Below, in pieces: positions 9,072-17,708 of a stretch of DNA of 64,000 nt; the first letter of the stretch is position 1; each line of letters begins with the position of its first letter. A program made the position numbers and the translations under genes. Source of the stretch: 21-14-0-10-47-8 sp966211455 (GTDB lineage: Bacteria > Bdellovibrionota > Bdellovibrionia > Bdellovibrionales > Bdellovibrionaceae); the NCBI GenBank assembly GCA_966211455.1, contig CBIHNI010000013.1:69360-133359 (forward strand). The letters are read 5' to 3'. The notes below the pieces were generated by a model. It was not told the DNA's origin, did not search any database, and saw only the letters and a list, made by a program, of their open reading frames with translations.

Positions 9072-9650
9072 ATGAAAACCTGGATGTCGATTTTCACCGT
9101 TCTTTTGTCTATTGGAATTTGGTTTCATGCGCCCCAGGGATGGGCGCAATCTCCCAGCAAGCACAAGCCCCGGGTGGGCGATATTCAGGATGAAGACATG
9201 GATCGTATCGAACGCCGGGTGCGTTCCCGCCAATTCACCAGTTTCGGGTTCGGGCCCTTTGGCTTGTCAACCTCGGCCGAAGGCGGCGTGATGTACGGAT
9301 TGTCGGTCGGTCGCAATTGGGAAGCGAGCGAAACTGGCGAAATTCGTTTCGATGTGCAGGCCGCTGCGAATTCGGCTTCGCAATATTTCGGATTGAATTT
9401 GGGATACGGATTTATGCCTTTCACGGGCGATATCTCTCCGCTCTTGGGTTTACAGCTGGGCGGCGGATATGCCGGATACAAAGTGGGCGACGATTCCAAA
9501 AATGCCGCCGGCTTTGGAGGAGCCGCGTTGGCCGGAGTTCGATTCTTTCGCACTTCGGACACTCAGCTTGAGCTGTTGGGTTCTTACTCGGCGGTTTTTG
9601 CTGGCGACACGCCAGGAGTTTACGGCCTTCAGCTTCGAATCCTTTACTAA
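9072..9650 (+). CDS. Outer-membrane beta-barrel-like protein
   Basis: This 192-residue protein has a signal peptide cut near GWAQS and a mature part of alternating short hydrophobic strands rich in Gly and aromatics (FGFGPFGLSTSAEGGVMYG, YFGLNLGYGFMPF). It ends in ...GLQLRILY, a terminal aromatic typical of outer-membrane barrels. It starts 11 bp after the previous gene with an AAGGAGG site, so the two are co-transcribed. The function is unknown; the small size suggests an eight-stranded barrel. Confidence 0.7.
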   Translation: MKTWMSIFTVLLSIGIWFHAPQGWAQSPSKHKPRVGDIQDEDMDRIERRVRSRQFTSFGFGPFGLSTSAEGGVMYGLSVGRNWEASETGEIRFDVQAAANSASQYFGLNLGYGFMPFTGDISPLLGLQLGGGYAGYKVGDDSKNAAGFGGAALAGVRFFRTSDTQLELLGSYSAVFAGDTPGVYGLQLRILY

Positions 9651-9739
9651 GGAATTCGAAGCGGTGTGGGTCGGAACGACAGATCCGTTTGCGGTATGAT
9701 CTTTGATATTGAAACCGTATGGGAATAAGGAGTTCTAAA

Positions 9740-10984
9740 ATGCAATGGTTTCGCTTTTATCTTCTTGGAATTGCGTCCCTGTTGGTGGGACTGACGATGA
9801 CTTTGTCAGCTTGCCAAAAAGGTGGCAGTTCCAGAGCGAACGACCCTACAGGGGCGCCGACCGACACCGGGGCGCCAAAAGCCGGAGACGGCGGCGGTGG
9901 GGGCGGGATTGATGGATCGGGTGGAGACTCGGTCCAAAGTTCTTTGCAGGAAGTGCAGAAGGCCTTTGCTGAAGAAATCAAACTTCTCCCATCCCGTTTA
10001 CAAAGAATGTCGGGCGAAAGATTGATGCTTGAAGAATTTGCCTACGATCACTCTTTCGGTTCTGGAGCAAAAAAGCTCGTCCTCGATTTTTTAAAATTGA
10101 AGGACTACTCTTCGCAACTTGCCCAAGCGTTGGAAGAGCAAAAGATTCGCATCCAGTCTCAAAATGCAACCTGTGAAACAAAAGACGGAAATCATGCGGG
10201 CAGTGCCAAAGGAAACTTGGAGCAGGGCGAGATTTGCATCAGCTATGAAAAGCTTCGCGCCATTACGCCGATCGTGCTCAATCAAGAAATTTTCGGATTG
10301 TTGATTCACGAGCTTTCTCATCTGTCCGGTTTCGATGAAGCCAAGGCCGTGAAGCTACAAAAACTTTTGATGTACAACCGAAACATATACTCATCGCCGT
10401 ATGAGCCTGGATTTATCAATGGTCTGAAGACCTGTGATGTGAAGCTCATTCAGCAGCAGAACGAGGAGATGAAAAAGTCGGCATATTGGGTTGAACAGCT
10501 GAAGGCATTTTCTGATTTGATGGCGGATTCCCAACCGCGCGGATGCGGATCGATGTCTAATAAAATCACAAGCCGAATTGACATTTTTGCGGACGATGCC
10601 GAGTTCCTGGCGGTCACGGGCAAGTTTCCAGATCATGGCTACCAATATCAAATAGCAGAAAATCCGCAGGGTGAATCAAAAGCTTTGATGAGCTATTCGG
10701 ACGTGCAGGATTTGTCGCAGGTGGCGTCAGTCTATCTTCGCAACCGAACAGGAATCATTAGCATCCCAGCCAAAATGGGAACGGATGCTCAGTGCTCTCC
10801 TAAGATTTTACTGGCAAATCTCATCGCGAATGTTTCCGATGTTCTTTTATTGGGATGTGGAGGCCATTCGCGGGAGGTCAACACGCCAGAAAGAATCCGC
10901 GCTCGCATTCAAAAAGAAAAAGACATTCTGGCCGCCGAGCCGAAGAACGAAACGTCTAGCGCTTCTCAAGAGCATTCAAAATAA
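9740..10984 (+). CDS. Putative zinc-metalloprotease-like lipoprotein
   Basis: This 414-residue protein has a lipoprotein signal peptide with a lipobox ending LSAC, a Gly-rich linker (GDGGGGGGIDGSGGDS), a helical region, then LLIHELSHLSGFDE at about residues 187-200. That is an HExxHxxGxxE motif with H190, E191 and H194, as in zinc peptidases. From about residue 232 to 385 it carries the same domain as the exported protein at 8497. ATG 9740 follows AAGGAG; the upstream in-frame ATG at 9719 lacks a site. Whether it is an active protease is not known. Its 3' end overlaps the convergent EamA gene by 29 bp. Confidence 0.75.
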   Translation: MQWFRFYLLGIASLLVGLTMTLSACQKGGSSRANDPTGAPTDTGAPKAGDGGGGGGIDGSGGDSVQSSLQEVQKAFAEEIKLLPSRLQRMSGERLMLEEFAYDHSFGSGAKKLVLDFLKLKDYSSQLAQALEEQKIRIQSQNATCETKDGNHAGSAKGNLEQGEICISYEKLRAITPIVLNQEIFGLLIHELSHLSGFDEAKAVKLQKLLMYNRNIYSSPYEPGFINGLKTCDVKLIQQQNEEMKKSAYWVEQLKAFSDLMADSQPRGCGSMSNKITSRIDIFADDAEFLAVTGKFPDHGYQYQIAENPQGESKALMSYSDVQDLSQVASVYLRNRTGIISIPAKMGTDAQCSPKILLANLIANVSDVLLLGCGGHSREVNTPERIRARIQKEKDILAAEPKNETSSASQEHSK

Positions 10985-11822
10985 GCGCCGCGATCACGAT
11001 CACGGCGCCAATCAACTGAAACGAAGTCAGATTTTCACCAAGAATCGCGCCCGCCGCAATGGCGGCGACCACCGGTTCCACCATCCCGATGATCGAAGCT
11101 TGCGAGCTTGGCAACCGCTGCAATCCCGCTAAGAAAAAAGTCAGCGGCGCAATCGTCGAAAAGACTGCAAGGCCCACGATGCAGGTGATTTGGGTGGTGC
11201 TAAATTGCAGGATGTGTTCGGGGTTGGGGCGGTGATACAGAAAAAGCGCAATCGCCGCCGCGGTGATCACGTACAGCGAAGACGAGATCGGCTTTACATT
11301 TTGCTGAAGCTGGCCGCTCACCACCACATAGATTGCATAAACGATAGCGGATCCCAACCCATAAAGCACGGCCGTTTTTGAATTCACAAACATCGGCCCC
11401 CACAGCAAAATCCCCAATCCCACGCAGGCCAAAGCCAAGCTGATGGTCTGCAGACGGGTCATGCGTTGCTTCAGAATAAAATGAGCAGCGAGATTCACAA
11501 AGATCGGAAAAGTGAAAAGCAGAAGCGCTGCCAGCGGGACCGAGACGCCTTCGATAGATTTGAAATACAAAGTCGAAAAGACCGCGTAGCCACCGACGCC
11601 CAGGCAACACGAGATCAAGATTTGTTTTGGGTGCAACAGCAGCAGGCGCTGCTTGAAGAAGAAAAGAACGATCCACAAAATAAGGGCGGCTGTTGTAAAC
11701 CGCCAGGTCAGAAGCTCACCAACCGTGAGCCCGTTCTGAAACGCGATACGCCCGAAGATCCCTAAAAATCCAAAACCAATTCCAGCTAAAAGGACATAAA
11801 GAAATCCGAGCGCTCGATTCAT
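10956..11822 (-). CDS. EamA/DMT-family membrane transporter
   Basis: This 288-residue protein has ten predicted membrane segments in two EamA halves. The first starts MNRALGFLYVLLAGIGFGFLGIFGRIAF and the second ends with the typical VVAAIAAGAILGENLTSFQ then IGAVIVIAALILNAL. The family exports amino acids, nucleotides or other metabolites; the substrate cannot be told. Its start overlaps the end of the pseudouridine synthase gene by 4 bp, so the two are translationally coupled. Confidence 0.9.
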   Translation of the reverse strand: MNRALGFLYVLLAGIGFGFLGIFGRIAFQNGLTVGELLTWRFTTAALILWIVLFFFKQRLLLLHPKQILISCCLGVGGYAVFSTLYFKSIEGVSVPLAALLLFTFPIFVNLAAHFILKQRMTRLQTISLALACVGLGILLWGPMFVNSKTAVLYGLGSAIVYAIYVVVSGQLQQNVKPISSSLYVITAAAIALFLYHRPNPEHILQFSTTQITCIVGLAVFSTIAPLTFFLAGLQRLPSSQASIIGMVEPVVAAIAAGAILGENLTSFQLIGAVIVIAALILNALEKR

Positions 11823-12883
11823 TTCCTAAATGGGTGAGCTGAAGGTCCGGACTTGGTGGATTTTTGCCGGCCTTTGTAGCTCTTCTTTTCCTTCACCATA
11901 TCAGGAAGATCCTGCTGGAAAACTCGCTCGGCCGCAACTTCATTCAAATACACCAATTCGCCGCGCTGAAGATTGCCCAGGCGCAGACGACCGATCGACA
12001 CACGTTGCAGTTTCAAAACGTCGAAGCCGATCTTTTCAAACATCTGACGGATCTGACGGTTCTTACCTTCCGTGATGACGATTTTCAGCCAATCATACTG
12101 ATCGCGACCACGTTTGACTCGCTCGACAGATTTTGCGGCGACTTTGCCGCCAACGATGCTGACGCCGTTCAAAAGTTTTTGCAGCTTATCGTCCGCAGGC
12201 TTTCCGTCGACTTTCACCAGATAGGTTTTGGTGACTTCTTTGGTCGGGTGGGCGACGCGATTGGCGTAATCCCCATCATTGGTCAAAAGCAGAAGACCTT
12301 CAGAATCCCAGTCCAGACGTCCCACCGGGAAAACGCGGGTCGGAACTTCTTCTAAGAATTTTTTGATGGTTGGACGCTCTAAAGGATCTTCCATGGTGGT
12401 CAAGATGCCTTTGGGTTTATGAAACATGATGTAGACATGTTCGAATTTTTTGCGAAGCGGTTTGCCTTGAACCATGATGCGATCATTGTTCGGGTCGACC
12501 TTTACACCCAATTCGTACACTTTTTTGCCATTGACGGTGACAAGGCCTTCTTCGATCAAGCGGTCGGCGGCACGTCGGCTGGCGATGCCGCTATCGGCGA
12601 TCAGTTTGTTAAGTCGGACCTTCGAAGGCTTCGCAGGATTGAATTTTCGGCTCGGCTCGGTTGATTCTGAGGGCTCTTCGAAGGAGTCGTCGTCGGAGCT
12701 GTCTTCGAAGCTTCCATCGATTTCCTCTGCAAGGGAATCTCCTGAAACTGATCCGAGTCGATCTCCAAGAATTCCGGAAGATTCCTGTTCTGGAAGATTT
12801 GCGCTTGTGGTTGGGTTTGTGTTTTCGGTGCTTGCTTCATTGCCGGCGTCGTTGGACGGGCCGGAGACGTGGATTTGTTCCAT
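11819..12883 (-). CDS. rluB: 23S rRNA pseudouridine synthase, RluB/RsuA family
   Basis: The S4 RNA-binding domain starts near residue 85 (VRLNKLIADSGIASRRAADR), followed by the RsuA/RluB catalytic domain with the catalytic Asp in FPVGRLDWDSEGLLLLTNDG. The C-terminus is basic. The first ~85 residues are acidic, low-complexity and not part of the family core. No ATG exists between 12883 and the S4 domain, so the long start is kept; this makes the gene overlap the upstream gene by 283 bp in another frame. The family isomerises a uridine in large-subunit rRNA; RluB is the closest subgroup by layout, though RluE/F-like specificity is not excluded. Confidence 0.88.
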   Translation of the reverse strand: MEQIHVSGPSNDAGNEASTENTNPTTSANLPEQESSGILGDRLGSVSGDSLAEEIDGSFEDSSDDDSFEEPSESTEPSRKFNPAKPSKVRLNKLIADSGIASRRAADRLIEEGLVTVNGKKVYELGVKVDPNNDRIMVQGKPLRKKFEHVYIMFHKPKGILTTMEDPLERPTIKKFLEEVPTRVFPVGRLDWDSEGLLLLTNDGDYANRVAHPTKEVTKTYLVKVDGKPADDKLQKLLNGVSIVGGKVAAKSVERVKRGRDQYDWLKIVITEGKNRQIRQMFEKIGFDVLKLQRVSIGRLRLGNLQRGELVYLNEVAAERVFQQDLPDMVKEKKSYKGRQKSTKSGPSAHPFRK

Positions 12884-13830
12884 GACTCTTCAACTTTCTG
12901 CGGCGTCCTCACGACGCGGCTGTTTCTCTGTGCGAGAGTGTGTTGAAGGTCTCTTATCAGCAAAGTCAGCAATTTGTCACCGGTAAAGACGTACTCGAGA
13001 ACGTTCTGAGCCCGCGCCATCACGTCCATGGCTTCCTGAACGTCATCCAGCTCGTAAAGACGCATTTTTTCGATGGTTTTTTCCAGCGCCGAGACGTTTT
13101 CTTGGTAAAAAGGATCCGATTGGCGTTGAAGAAAATACTGCTCAATGCGTTTGATCGAGTAGAAAAGCTTTGGATAAGTCCCCAGATCCGCGCCATTCAA
13201 ATCAAAAAACTTCTGGTGCTGATAGCCCCGAACCAGGCCGCCGATCACGCCGGATTCATTGGCCGTGAACTGTGCAATGACAAAAGGACCGATCTCCAGG
13301 CGCTGAACTTGATCCGGATCCAATTCCAGATTGGAAGTGTAGTGCAGGATCAAATCTTTTTTCAAAGGTTCCAGCTGTCCGTGGCGGATCACCATCTTGC
13401 GATCAAAGCTGCGCACTGAAATCGATTGATCGGCGTTCAGAACAATCGCCAGAATCTTTTTTTCACCTTCCAAAATCAGGCGGTACTTTTCGCCTTTTTT
13501 GTAGATCGAATTCAGATATCCCTGAAGCGCATCGGTGGCATCCGTCAGATTTTCCAGCTCGATGACTTGCACTTGCTGCGGCCATTTGACCTCTGACGGA
13601 TCCAAATGATCGCCCAGAAGCTCCATGATCTCGTTTCCCAGCTGTTCGCGATTTTGTTGCCAATGAGCGTAATCCAGGCAAATCGAAAAGAAGCTTTCCA
13701 CGAGCTCGGCTGTCACCAAGGTTTCCGGGGTTGTCAGGTTGTTCAGATAGTTAAAGAAAGCGAAGCGAACCACAGTTTCCTGCGGATTATTTTCCGATAA
13801 GTACTTTATTAAAGCTTCGACTTTCAGCAT
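12601..13830 (-). CDS. Protein of unknown function with low-complexity tail
   Basis: This 409-residue protein is not recognised as a named family. Residues 1-310 look folded and soluble, with a helical N-terminus (MLKVEALIKYLSENNPQETV) and a central alpha/beta part (YRLILEGEKKILAIVLNADQ). Residues 311-409 are Gln, Pro, Thr and Ser-rich and disordered-looking; this tail is the part encoded in the overlap with rluB. There is no signal peptide. It is divergent from the coiled-coil gene across only 36 bp. The overlap could also reflect an undetected frameshift ending the real protein earlier. Confidence 0.65.
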   Translation of the reverse strand: MLKVEALIKYLSENNPQETVVRFAFFNYLNNLTTPETLVTAELVESFFSICLDYAHWQQNREQLGNEIMELLGDHLDPSEVKWPQQVQVIELENLTDATDALQGYLNSIYKKGEKYRLILEGEKKILAIVLNADQSISVRSFDRKMVIRHGQLEPLKKDLILHYTSNLELDPDQVQRLEIGPFVIAQFTANESGVIGGLVRGYQHQKFFDLNGADLGTYPKLFYSIKRIEQYFLQRQSDPFYQENVSALEKTIEKMRLYELDDVQEAMDVMARAQNVLEYVFTGDKLLTLLIRDLQHTLAQRNSRVVRTPQKVEESWNKSTSPARPTTPAMKQAPKTQTQPQAQIFQNRNLPEFLEIDSDQFQEIPLQRKSMEASKTAPTTTPSKSPQNQPSRAENSILRSLRRSDLTN

Positions 13831-13866
13831 ACTTAAAGCTTAAGAGGCAACTCTTGAGGGGGTCAA

Positions 13867-14352
13867 ATGCAAAAGGAACTAAATCCCGAGCTGTTCGGCG
13901 AAAGCGGCGCGAAATCACGAGTCTTCGATGCTCCGGCCAGCAATCATCTCAATGTCCTTGAGCAAAAAATCATGGAGACCCGCAGCCAGATCCACCAATT
14001 GGCAGATAATCTCGGCAAAGTCGTCAGCCAGATCAACGAGTTCATTAAAGGCTCGCAGGTGAAGTTCGATCGCCTTCAACAGGCGGTGCAAAAGCTGGAA
14101 CAAAACGACCAAATGGTCATGGCCGATTCGACACAAAAAATCAGCGCCTTGCACACGCGATTGGGCGAGCGCAAATCCATGGATTACAAAATTCAAGAAA
14201 TGATCGACCGCCACAACAGCGTGCTTCGCAGTTACGAAGTCCGCATGGCCCAGCTGCAAAAGCTGGTGACCGAAAAAGAAGCCCAGCTTCTCAGCGCGCA
14301 GGCGACCTTGAACGAAACGAAGATGGAAATCGCCCGACTGAAACGCTTATAA
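13867..14352 (+). CDS. Coiled-coil protein of unknown function
   Basis: The 161-residue protein is almost wholly helical, with heptad patterning from residue 30 to the end (LEQKIMETRSQIHQLADNL, LRSYEVRMAQLQKLVTEKEA). A GAGGGGG ribosome site precedes the ATG. There is no signal peptide or membrane segment. Such proteins act as scaffolds or cytoskeletal partners; nothing here shows which. It shares the short divergent promoter region with the unknown gene ending at 12601. Confidence 0.7.
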   Translation: MQKELNPELFGESGAKSRVFDAPASNHLNVLEQKIMETRSQIHQLADNLGKVVSQINEFIKGSQVKFDRLQQAVQKLEQNDQMVMADSTQKISALHTRLGERKSMDYKIQEMIDRHNSVLRSYEVRMAQLQKLVTEKEAQLLSAQATLNETKMEIARLKRL

Positions 14353-14395
14353 AGGGTGCTCCCGAATATCAATTAAATAAGATATCTGAATTTAT

Positions 14396-14857
14396 TTAGT
14401 CGACCATGGCCTTTGAGAAAGTACATCCAAGCCCTGTTCCGACAATCAGTGTTCCTTTGGCGTCATGCAGTTCAAGCCCAAAATCTCCTCGTGGCTTTCC
14501 TGCGACTTTAGCTTTCTCATCAAGACCGACTCCCAATTCCAGATTTCCATCGGCACTGTCGTAGGAATAAGTAATGGCCTGGCGGATGAGAGAGTATTGG
14601 GCATCGATTGGCTGGACTTCATATTTTCCTGTCGGCACGGTAATCACTGCTTTGAAAGCAATCTGTCCCGTTTGTTTGTTTTGATAAGGTACGAGTTGAA
14701 TGCTTCCATTCGATAGCGACTTTTGGGCTCCAGACTCTGACAGTGAAACTTTGCCCTTACAGGTGACAAAGCTTGAATCGACCGTTGGCTCTTTCGCCAA
14801 AGCCAGACTCTGGATTGCTAAAATGCTTAAGACAATTGAGGGCTTCTTGTAGTTCAT
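14396..14857 (-). CDS. Exported protein of unknown function
   Basis: This is a 153-residue protein. ATG 14857 follows TAAGGAG and opens a signal peptide (MNYKKPSIVLSILAIQSLALA). The mature protein has two cysteines near its ends (SFVTCKGKVSLSESG and VGTGLGCTFSK) that could form a disulfide, and beta-rich sequence between them. It is likely periplasmic or secreted. It is divergent from the TIGR02147 gene at 15015, across 157 bp of AT-rich DNA. Confidence 0.7.
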   Translation of the reverse strand: MNYKKPSIVLSILAIQSLALAKEPTVDSSFVTCKGKVSLSESGAQKSLSNGSIQLVPYQNKQTGQIAFKAVITVPTGKYEVQPIDAQYSLIRQAITYSYDSADGNLELGVGLDEKAKVAGKPRGDFGLELHDAKGTLIVGTGLGCTFSKAMVD

Positions 14858-15014
14858 GAAAGGCTCCTTAGTTTGTATATAGCTAAAATGACTTGGAGCA
14901 TTATAATCGAGATCTTCGTTATTTGAAAGGCAAACAGTCATCGCAGCTCAACGAATTGTTTCAGAGTTTTTTTGAAACAGATGACAAAAATAGGATCTAT
15001 GAGAAAAGTTCACC

Positions 15015-15746
15015 ATGCAAAAAATACGCGAGATGCTTCAGGAGCATTTATCAAATATTCAAAGTAAAAATCGCTCTTTTTCTTTGCGGGCTTTTGCAAA
15101 ATATTTGAACATCAGTCCTGCCACTTTGTCCGGATTCATGAGTGGACAAAGAAATATTTCGAGAGCGACAGCAGCTAAAATTCTTAAAAAAATTGGTGGT
15201 AAAGAAGAACAACTGCTCATCTCGGAAGATCATTATGATTCTGTTGAAGGCACAGGCTGGGATCAAAAGAATTTCATTTCAACTTGGCATGATTTCGCCA
15301 TTCTCTCCGTCTTGGAAGTCAAACATGTCAAACAAGATGCTCGATTTATTTCAAACTACCTGGGGCTCCATCAGCGTGTTGTCGCGAGGTCGATAAATCG
15401 TCTCGAGAGAATGAAACTCATTAGCCCACTGGCTAAGGGGGGATGGAAGGTGACGGGAAATAAAATTTCAGTTGGCAAGTATGGAAAATATGACCTGATC
15501 CGAAAACGTCACAAGCGGGAACTGAAACACTTTATTCAAGTCATCGATTATTTGGATCAAGAGCAAATCTTTGGTTTGAGTGACCTGTCGACAATGATTT
15601 TCGCCTGTGATGTCAAAAAAATTCATGAGGCAAAGTTAAGGATTCGAAATTTTCGTCGGCGTCTGAGCCGATTTTTGGAGTCTGGAAATAAAAACGCTGT
15701 TTATGCTCTCGGGATCGAGTTGTTGCCGCTTTCAAGAAATTTTTGA
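15015..15746 (+). CDS. TIGR02147-family protein, putative regulator
   Basis: This 243-residue protein has an N-terminal HTH-like segment (RAFAKYLNISPATLSGFMSG) and a second winged-helix-like block (VEGTGWDQKNF then SNYLGLHQRVVARSINRLE), the arrangement seen in TIGR02147 proteins. It lacks the usual 'FxDYxxF' opening, so it is a more divergent member than the one at 7537-8343. The AT content is higher than in neighbouring core genes. Its divergent neighbour is an exported protein gene, the same arrangement as at 7.5-9 kb. Confidence 0.7.
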   Translation: MQKIREMLQEHLSNIQSKNRSFSLRAFAKYLNISPATLSGFMSGQRNISRATAAKILKKIGGKEEQLLISEDHYDSVEGTGWDQKNFISTWHDFAILSVLEVKHVKQDARFISNYLGLHQRVVARSINRLERMKLISPLAKGGWKVTGNKISVGKYGKYDLIRKRHKRELKHFIQVIDYLDQEQIFGLSDLSTMIFACDVKKIHEAKLRIRNFRRRLSRFLESGNKNAVYALGIELLPLSRNF

Positions 15747-15822
15747 TTCATTAAAAGATCCAGGCGCTTTTTCCAGCTTTCTGGAGTGTTCATTCTGGCA
15801 CAGGTATTGAAAGTCAGAGTTC

Positions 15823-16398
15823 ATGCGCGTTGTCCTGTTTTTTTTATCAATCACTCTGCTTTCAGTTTCTTTGCAGGCTCAGCAGGCCTGTCGCACTGTC
15901 CATCGTTGAGTTACAGAAAGTTTCAGATCAGGTTTACCAATGGAAATTTTCGCCTGTGCGACTGCGTGTCTATCGCAACAGTGATGATTTAGCAGCGCCA
16001 AGCGGGTTGCAAGCAACCAACAAGTTTATGGCGACTCCTGGTGTGCGTAACATGGAAATAGTCGAAAGCTACCTTGCTGTTTTCAAAGACCAGCTCAGTC
16101 CCGAAGCATTGGCGTCTCGACTGGCTTGGAAGAAATCATGGAAGGTGCCGCCAATCCAAGGCAAAGCTCTAGCATTGTCGCGATGGGGCCTGCGGCCTTA
16201 GGTGGGCGGGTGATCGGGACCTTCCGGGTTTTCAATGGTACGCCTTCGCACTCGGCCACGCCTGCTCTTTTGCCTTACGAGTACGTCTTTATGAAATACG
16301 GAATCGAAAGTACGACGGCAAAACGCATGCAAGAGCTGCGTGAAAAAGAGCCCTGGCTGCTTAGCCTTGGCGATGGCTCGGGGGAACCAGTTTGTTGA
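15823..16398 (+). pseudogene. Frameshifted gene for an exported protein
   Basis: ATG 15823 encodes a signal peptide (MRVVLFFLSITLLSVSLQAQ) but that frame stops after 28 codons. The continuation is in the next frame (ELQKVSDQVYQWKFSPVRLR to ALASRLAW, about 15905-16125). It then returns to the first frame (EEIMEGAANPRQSSSIVAMG to LSLGDGSGEPVC, stopping at 16398). Two compensating shifts in otherwise coherent sequence suggest a decaying gene, or two sequencing indels. No known family is recognised. A hairpin sits on its end. Confidence 0.6.
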
Positions 16399-16416
16399 AG
16401 GTTGAGACCTTCAACA
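16393..16416. other. Hairpin at the end of the frameshifted gene
   Basis: A perfect 10-bp stem TGTTGAAGGT / ACCTTCAACA with loop TGAG overlaps the stop codon region. There is no T-run after it on the plus strand, so it is a weak candidate terminator. The following ~200 bp up to 16615 hold no supported gene. Confidence 0.5.
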
Positions 16417-16615
16417 CGAAAACCCTTGATGTTACAGAGTGCATTGAGAGTTTTTTACGAAGTTCCCAAGGCGGGCCAATTCAGACAAGTGGGATGAGCG
16501 CCTCTAGTCATCATTTTAAAGACTGATCGAAAAAGTATTATGGCGCGTTGGAAAAGGCCGACAATGGAAAACTGACGAGATTGGAAAATTAGTTGCTCAA
16601 GCTGTCGAACGTTCA

Positions 16616-16834
16616 ATGAACATTTACCTAAAAGCAATTCAATACAGCGCAAATAAAAATGAACAGTTGGTCCTTTTGTCGGAACTTGCAAAAGGGACAA
16701 AGTTTTCTGAGAAGTATCTGAATCTCCTGGCTCGATCAGGGAAGCTAGAAGCGCATAAAGAGGGTCGCAATTGGCTTTCAACTCGTAAGGCTTTGCAGCA
16801 CTATTTGGATGGTCGAGAAAGAAAACGATCTTAA
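16616..16834 (+). CDS. Small helix-turn-helix protein
   Basis: The 72-residue product contains an excisionase/MerR-like HTH: LVLLSELAKGTKFSEKYLNL followed by ARSGKLEAHKEGRNWLSTRK and ALQHYL. This pattern (helix, turn, 'xRxGKLxAxKxGRxW', then helix) binds DNA as a small regulator or excisionase. There is no clear ribosome site before ATG 16616, so it may be a remnant of a longer gene. It lies in the accessory stretch with other short genes. Confidence in the fold is fair, in expression low. Confidence 0.5.
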   Translation: MNIYLKAIQYSANKNEQLVLLSELAKGTKFSEKYLNLLARSGKLEAHKEGRNWLSTRKALQHYLDGRERKRS

Positions 16835-17020
16835 GGTTTGGCTTTTGATGCGCTTGTTCACCGCACTGGTGAACGTTTTCAAAACTTCGCCGTCGCGGGC
16901 TTTTTTGCGATCACTTATAATCCGCATCACGAAGCAGTGATTTCGTAGCAAATTTTATTCAAAAATGAAGAACGTCGTCGGAACGTTCCAAAGAAACTTT
17001 ATGAACAAAAAGGAGTTTAA

Positions 17021-17242
17021 ATGATGTCCAAAAAATTGTTAACTATAGTTTTGATGCTTTTTTCAACCTACGCCATGGCAGATGGGCCGATGTGCAAGGT
17101 GACTGACAAAAGTGGAACGATCGATATTTCAGAGTGTCCCGTTGAAAAACCGTGGCACTGTTACAAGAATTATTCTTGCGACAACGGAACTGAATACACT
17201 TTGTGGGGTGAATGCCGCGAGGGTGTTCAAAATTGCTGGTAA
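17021..17242 (+). CDS. Small secreted cysteine-rich protein
   Basis: The 73-residue precursor follows an AAAGGAG site; a second ATG lies one codon downstream. The signal peptide ends near YAMA, leaving about 51 residues with six cysteines (MCKVT, SECP, HCYKNYSC, GECREG, NCW). Even, closely spaced cysteines suggest a disulfide-stabilised periplasmic or secreted miniprotein. No family is recognised. It is not near any obvious partner. Confidence 0.6.
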   Translation: MMSKKLLTIVLMLFSTYAMADGPMCKVTDKSGTIDISECPVEKPWHCYKNYSCDNGTEYTLWGECREGVQNCW

Positions 17243-17267
17243 TCGCGTTTGATGGGTGCCGAGGGTA

Positions 17268-17708
17268 TTACATCAACCCTTTGGCGTTCTTCTTTAGCCA
17301 AGCGAGAACTTCTGATTTCAGCTCAGCACAGAAATCAAGAAGCTCTTGCACTTCATCTTCGCTGACGTTACCTGCGAAATCATATTCAGTTTCATTTCTC
17401 TTTTTACGGCAGGCATCCAAATAATCAGCATTCGACTTGTGTTTATCACCCAAAATAAGCGGTAAGGCTTGAAGTGTCCGATAATGGGCGAGATTTTTTT
17501 CAGGTCTGTAACCCGAGCTATGCAGAAGAATTGTGCAGAGCTTGAGCGCAGCATTGTATGCAATGCCAAATTTCCAATCGTCAGAAATTTCTTTTGTGTT
17601 TGCGTCCTTTAAATCGCGTTCGACAATTTCAAGAAGGTTGGCAATTTCTTCTTTGCTTGGCTTGTGTGGTTTCAGCCAGCCATTCTTGGCCCAATCAGCT
17701 AATGCCAT
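17268..17708 (-). CDS. HEPN-domain protein, partner of MNT nucleotidyltransferase
   Basis: The 146-residue all-helical protein shows a HEPN pattern, with the conserved C-terminal motif DACRKKRNETEYDF, close to the R-x-R-N-x-x-x-Y form seen in HEPN proteins paired with nucleotidyltransferases. The classical RxxxxH RNase motif is not exact, so ribonuclease activity is uncertain. Start 17708 is preferred because GGAG sits six bases upstream; ATG 17714 is an alternative. It overlaps the MNT gene by 14 bp, indicating coupled expression. In known HepT/MntA systems the HEPN protein is the toxin. Confidence 0.8.
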   Translation of the reverse strand: MALADWAKNGWLKPHKPSKEEIANLLEIVERDLKDANTKEISDDWKFGIAYNAALKLCTILLHSSGYRPEKNLAHYRTLQALPLILGDKHKSNADYLDACRKKRNETEYDFAGNVSEDEVQELLDFCAELKSEVLAWLKKNAKGLM

